A stretch of 64,000 nucleotides of DNA. It comes from Circinella umbellata (lineage: Eukaryota > Mucoromycota > Mucoromycetes > Mucorales > Lichtheimiaceae). Of the stretch, positions 61,601 through 64,000 are shown one piece after another. Under the pieces are notes generated by a model. The model searched no databases. It had not been told where the DNA came from and worked only from the letters and a program-made list of their open reading frames with translations. The position numbers and the translations under genes are program-made. Each line of letters opens with the position of its first letter. Position 1 is the stretch's first letter. The stretch is taken from the NCBI GenBank assembly GCA_025093555.1, contig JAIWNF010000006.1, positions 992,001 to 1,056,000 on the forward strand, read 5' to 3'.

Positions 61601-61914
61601 AATTCGTTCAAGTTTAAGCTATATAGATATGGACAAGAAAAGAGTAGAAAGAGAAGATAAGTATATTAATAATAGAAATTACTCTACATCTATAGGTATA
61701 ATAGATGGAATTAATTGTAAAGGAAAAAAAAGTGCTTTACTTTTTGTGGAGGCCGTGATGGATCTTTGCGTTTTCTCCGTCTCATTCCAGGGCCACTTGC
61801 ACCTAAAGAGGATAAAGCAACGGTAGATTGAGTAGGAAGAGGTTGAAATGGAGGAGTTGTATTAGTTGCTGGAGGAGGTACATTTCCAGCATTGACAGGA
61901 AATAGTTCTGTCAT
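55631..61914 (-). CDS. Large WD40-repeat protein, MAPKBP1/WDR62-like
   Basis: Ten exons: 61914-61741, 61618-61184, 61089-60952, 60865-60689, 60607-60416, 60313-60243, 60166-59878, 59781-59412, 59315-59121 and 58995-55631. They join to 5406 nt, 1801 residues. The first 900 or so residues form two successive WD40 propellers. Repeat cores include [78 protein letters not shown] and [15 protein letters not shown]. The opening LERILGLTT and the block [28 protein letters not shown] resemble MAPKBP1/WDR62, scaffold proteins of JNK signalling and spindle poles in animals. The C-terminal 850 residues are disordered: Ser/Thr/Asn-rich, with an acidic run ([13 protein letters not shown]), and end in a helical segment. 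A fungal role is unknown. The last exon alone is 3365 nt. Confidence 0.9.
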
Positions 61915-63874
61915 GATGACAGAATATTATATTTTAATATGCAAAGTTGTTGTTTTTTGCTTATACGTTTTTAGCGGGGAAGAGAAGGAAACTAAATTTG
62001 ATTCTCGGTTTGAACCAAAAAAAGAAGAGAACAAAGCATAACATCAGCTCATAAAAGTATAAGTCTCCTCTTCTAATTCTTCTTTATATCCCCTTGACGT
62101 ATACAACACATGTACATGCATAATTATTATTTTCTTATTCTTCTTTTTCTCATCTTTTACAAAAAGAGTTAAAATAGAAGAAAATAATAACAGGTTTTAC
62201 TTTTTTGATTTTATATAACCAAGTTCGAGTCAAAGTGAACTTTTTAAACTAATTATATAATTATCTTAAAACTGGTACATACTACCAGTGCCAAAAAAAA
62301 AAAGGGGGGGGGGGGTTGAACCTACATCACACATTTTCACAATTCAAACTTATGATAAAATAAAACTAACGTAGAAGTGTTACGTACGACATTAATCATT
62401 ATTAATGATCTTCAATATGATAAATGTGATAGTAGTATGTACATAGAGTAATGCTTAATTGCTTTTGAGCTCAAAATAATTGACTTATTTTATGATTCGC
62501 CAGAGATACATCCATAATGGCCACGTTGTGTGCACTCTATAGATATATCTCATGTACAGCCAGTAGATGAATGATTGTAAAATATATAAGATGATATACA
62601 TACTACATAATTACGGAAATTTAACTCATGCATTTATTATCATGCACACAATAAGATACAATGGTCAAACCACGCGAGCTCTCTCTTCTTCTATGTTCGT
62701 GATTTAAGAATATGTTTATTTATAAACGCCATCCCTGCATTTCTGGCTGATGCTTTTATTGTAATTACCACCACCCGTGTCACTATTATTGATAATGTTG
62801 CTTTTTAAGCTGCTCTACCAATTGAGATGAAGTAAACATATCAATCTACTTTTATAACCATACCTTCTATAAGTAGTGATCAGCTAATTGACACATAATA
62901 GATGACAACCCTGATCATAAAATATGCATATTCAAGACTACTTTTTGATATAGATGAGGTGGCGGACCAAAATGAAAATCGAATCCAATCGAAGGCAAAT
63001 CATTTCATCACTCGAAAAAATGAGAAATTCGAAGTTACCCAGCCATCCTGTGAAGTCCAGTCTCTTGAATACCAAGTATTATTAAAAGTTAAATGAATTA
63101 TCATAATATAGAAAGTGCTATCTTAAATAGTGATTACAATATATTCCACTTATATGAGTTATTTATTTAGCAGAACAAACTACTTGAAGCAGACCATTAC
63201 TACCTCAATAGTGGATAAAGTTAATACTTGGATTTTTGAAGCTAAAGTAGTAAAATATGGACTAAAATAAGCTAGTGTTCTATAATCCCTCGATGAAGCT
63301 ATACTGTATTCTTAGTTCTTTGAAAAATATAATAAAATTGGAGTCGAAGGATATGATGATAAGACTCGTACATATGTGTTGCAAGCGTGCTTCAGTGTTT
63401 TAGCATTCGCTCTAATTGAAGAAATTCTCAAAAATAGGTGTGGTCGAAACAATTAAATAGTAAAGGGCGCAGTAAAGAAAACATTTTATCCTCTGGTGAG
63501 CTTGCTAAAACTTAACATATATCTTTATTGTAAGTGATTATAATAATACTAATACTATTACATCACATTGAATAAAAATGACTTATGAGCATGAAGATGA
63601 AGAAGATAAAAAAAATCAATTTGATAGCTCTTCTCCCTTTTCTTGGACATAAAAGAAATCTACATGACTTGCATAATTGAAAAATTGGGCAACCAGAATA
63701 CCACTTCCAAATTCCGAACTTTCGTTCATCCATTTCTTGGAAGCCCATCTCCCCCTCTTTGATACTCTTGCTCTTCCCCTTCCTTCTTTTTTTTGCTTTT
63801 ATCTCTTATCATTACTGTTCGAGCGAATCACAACACCTCGATTTAGTACTTCTCTCTCTCTTCACCGAACAGCC
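61915..63874. other. Intergenic, no gene supported
   Basis: The left end should be the promoter of the WD40 gene. An A11-G12 homopolymer junction lies at 62293-62315. A tRNA D-arm-like stretch at about 62806-62836 (minus strand) lacks the rest of a tRNA. The + frame 62902-63096 and minus frame 63563-63748 show no signature. The C/T-rich 63760-63870 stretch looks like the leader of the partial gene at the right edge. Confidence 0.5.
62293..62315. repeat. A11-G12 homopolymer junction
   Basis: Eleven A followed directly by twelve G. Long G runs are very rare in this AT-rich window; the exact length may be affected by sequencing error. Confidence 0.9.
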
Positions 63875-64000
63875 ATGCAAATACATCTATTATTACGAGA
63901 CCACCCACGTGCACTTGCATTACGACCGACTGTTTTGCATGAAGCTCCTTCGGGTGTATTAATGTTTGAACAATATTCCAATTCTTCTATCATGGGAGAT
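63875..64000 (+). CDS. Partial unidentified reading frame at the right edge (5' end only)
   Basis: From the ATG at 63875 the frame is open for all 42 codons to the window end. The encoded start, MQIHLLLRDHPRALALR, and later VLMFEQYSNSSIMGD, show balanced composition and codon use like the real genes here. A pyrimidine-rich stretch with CACCGAACAGCC just before the ATG looks like a leader. I do not recognise the family. It could equally be a late exon with an upstream start, as the frame is also open for a short way before the ATG. Confidence 0.55.
   Translation, partial: MQIHLLLRDHPRALALRPTVLHEAPSGVLMFEQYSNSSIMGD

Noticed and set aside
62806..62840. tRNA-like D-arm (CTCAATTGGTAGAGCAG on the minus strand)
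   Set aside because: The A-box-like piece is convincing, but no acceptor stem, seven-base anticodon loop or TTCGA-type T arm follows in the next 60 bases. At best it is a tRNA or SINE fragment.

Overview
The window looks like nuclear DNA of an early-diverging fungus, most likely a Mucoromycota (Mucorales-type) species. It is strongly AT-rich. Its genes are split by many short GT-AG introns (mostly 50-190 nt) that can be joined in frame throughout, and the set includes a class IV chitin synthase, a fungal H+-ATPase, COX20, TIM23, ERG8, PFA4 and CDC50. The phylum is an inference from gene content and style; no rRNA or other taxonomic marker is present.

Layout. 1-3.8 kb (-): YAK1-type kinase, cut by the left edge. 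5.9-8.0 kb (-): atypical extended SDR (NAD epimerase fold). 9.6-14.4 kb (+): class IV chitin synthase. 15.0-16.5 kb (-): GLI/ZIC-like C2H2 zinc-finger protein. 18.9-19.6 kb (+): COX20. 20.0-21.2 kb (-): perilipin-like lipid-droplet protein. 24.8-27.8 kb (+): P3A plasma-membrane H+-ATPase. 28.4-30.8 kb (-): SLC41/MgtE-type Mg2+ transporter.

30.8-42.3 kb is a gene-poor island. It holds a small Myb/SANT plus coiled-coil gene; a 2.69-kb Mutator-like (MULE) non-autonomous element with long terminal inverted repeats, a perfect 8-bp target-site duplication and remnants of a transposase tail plus OTU protease domain; and a 1.6-kb minisatellite of about 68 units with an internal 285-bp duplication.

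42.3-53.0 kb is a compact housekeeping block in strictly alternating orientation: TIM23 (+), PFA4 (-), CDC50 (+), ERG8 (-), an RRM/zinc-knuckle/RS splicing-type protein (+), and an acyl-protein-thioesterase-like hydrolase (-). 53-55.6 kb carries a decayed F-box/LRR-like fragment. 55.6-61.9 kb (-): a 1801-residue WD40 protein of the MAPKBP1/WDR62 type. The right edge holds the first 42 codons of an unidentified + strand reading frame.

The genes do not form one pathway. Several concern membranes and the cell surface (chitin synthase, H+-ATPase, flippase subunit, palmitoyltransferase that in yeast acts on Chs3, mevalonate-pathway kinase). Exon joins were made by eye; for each complete multi-exon gene the joined length is a multiple of three, which supports the models. 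The most notable non-genic finding is the precisely bounded MULE next to the minisatellite. I did not find a clearly new multi-gene system.
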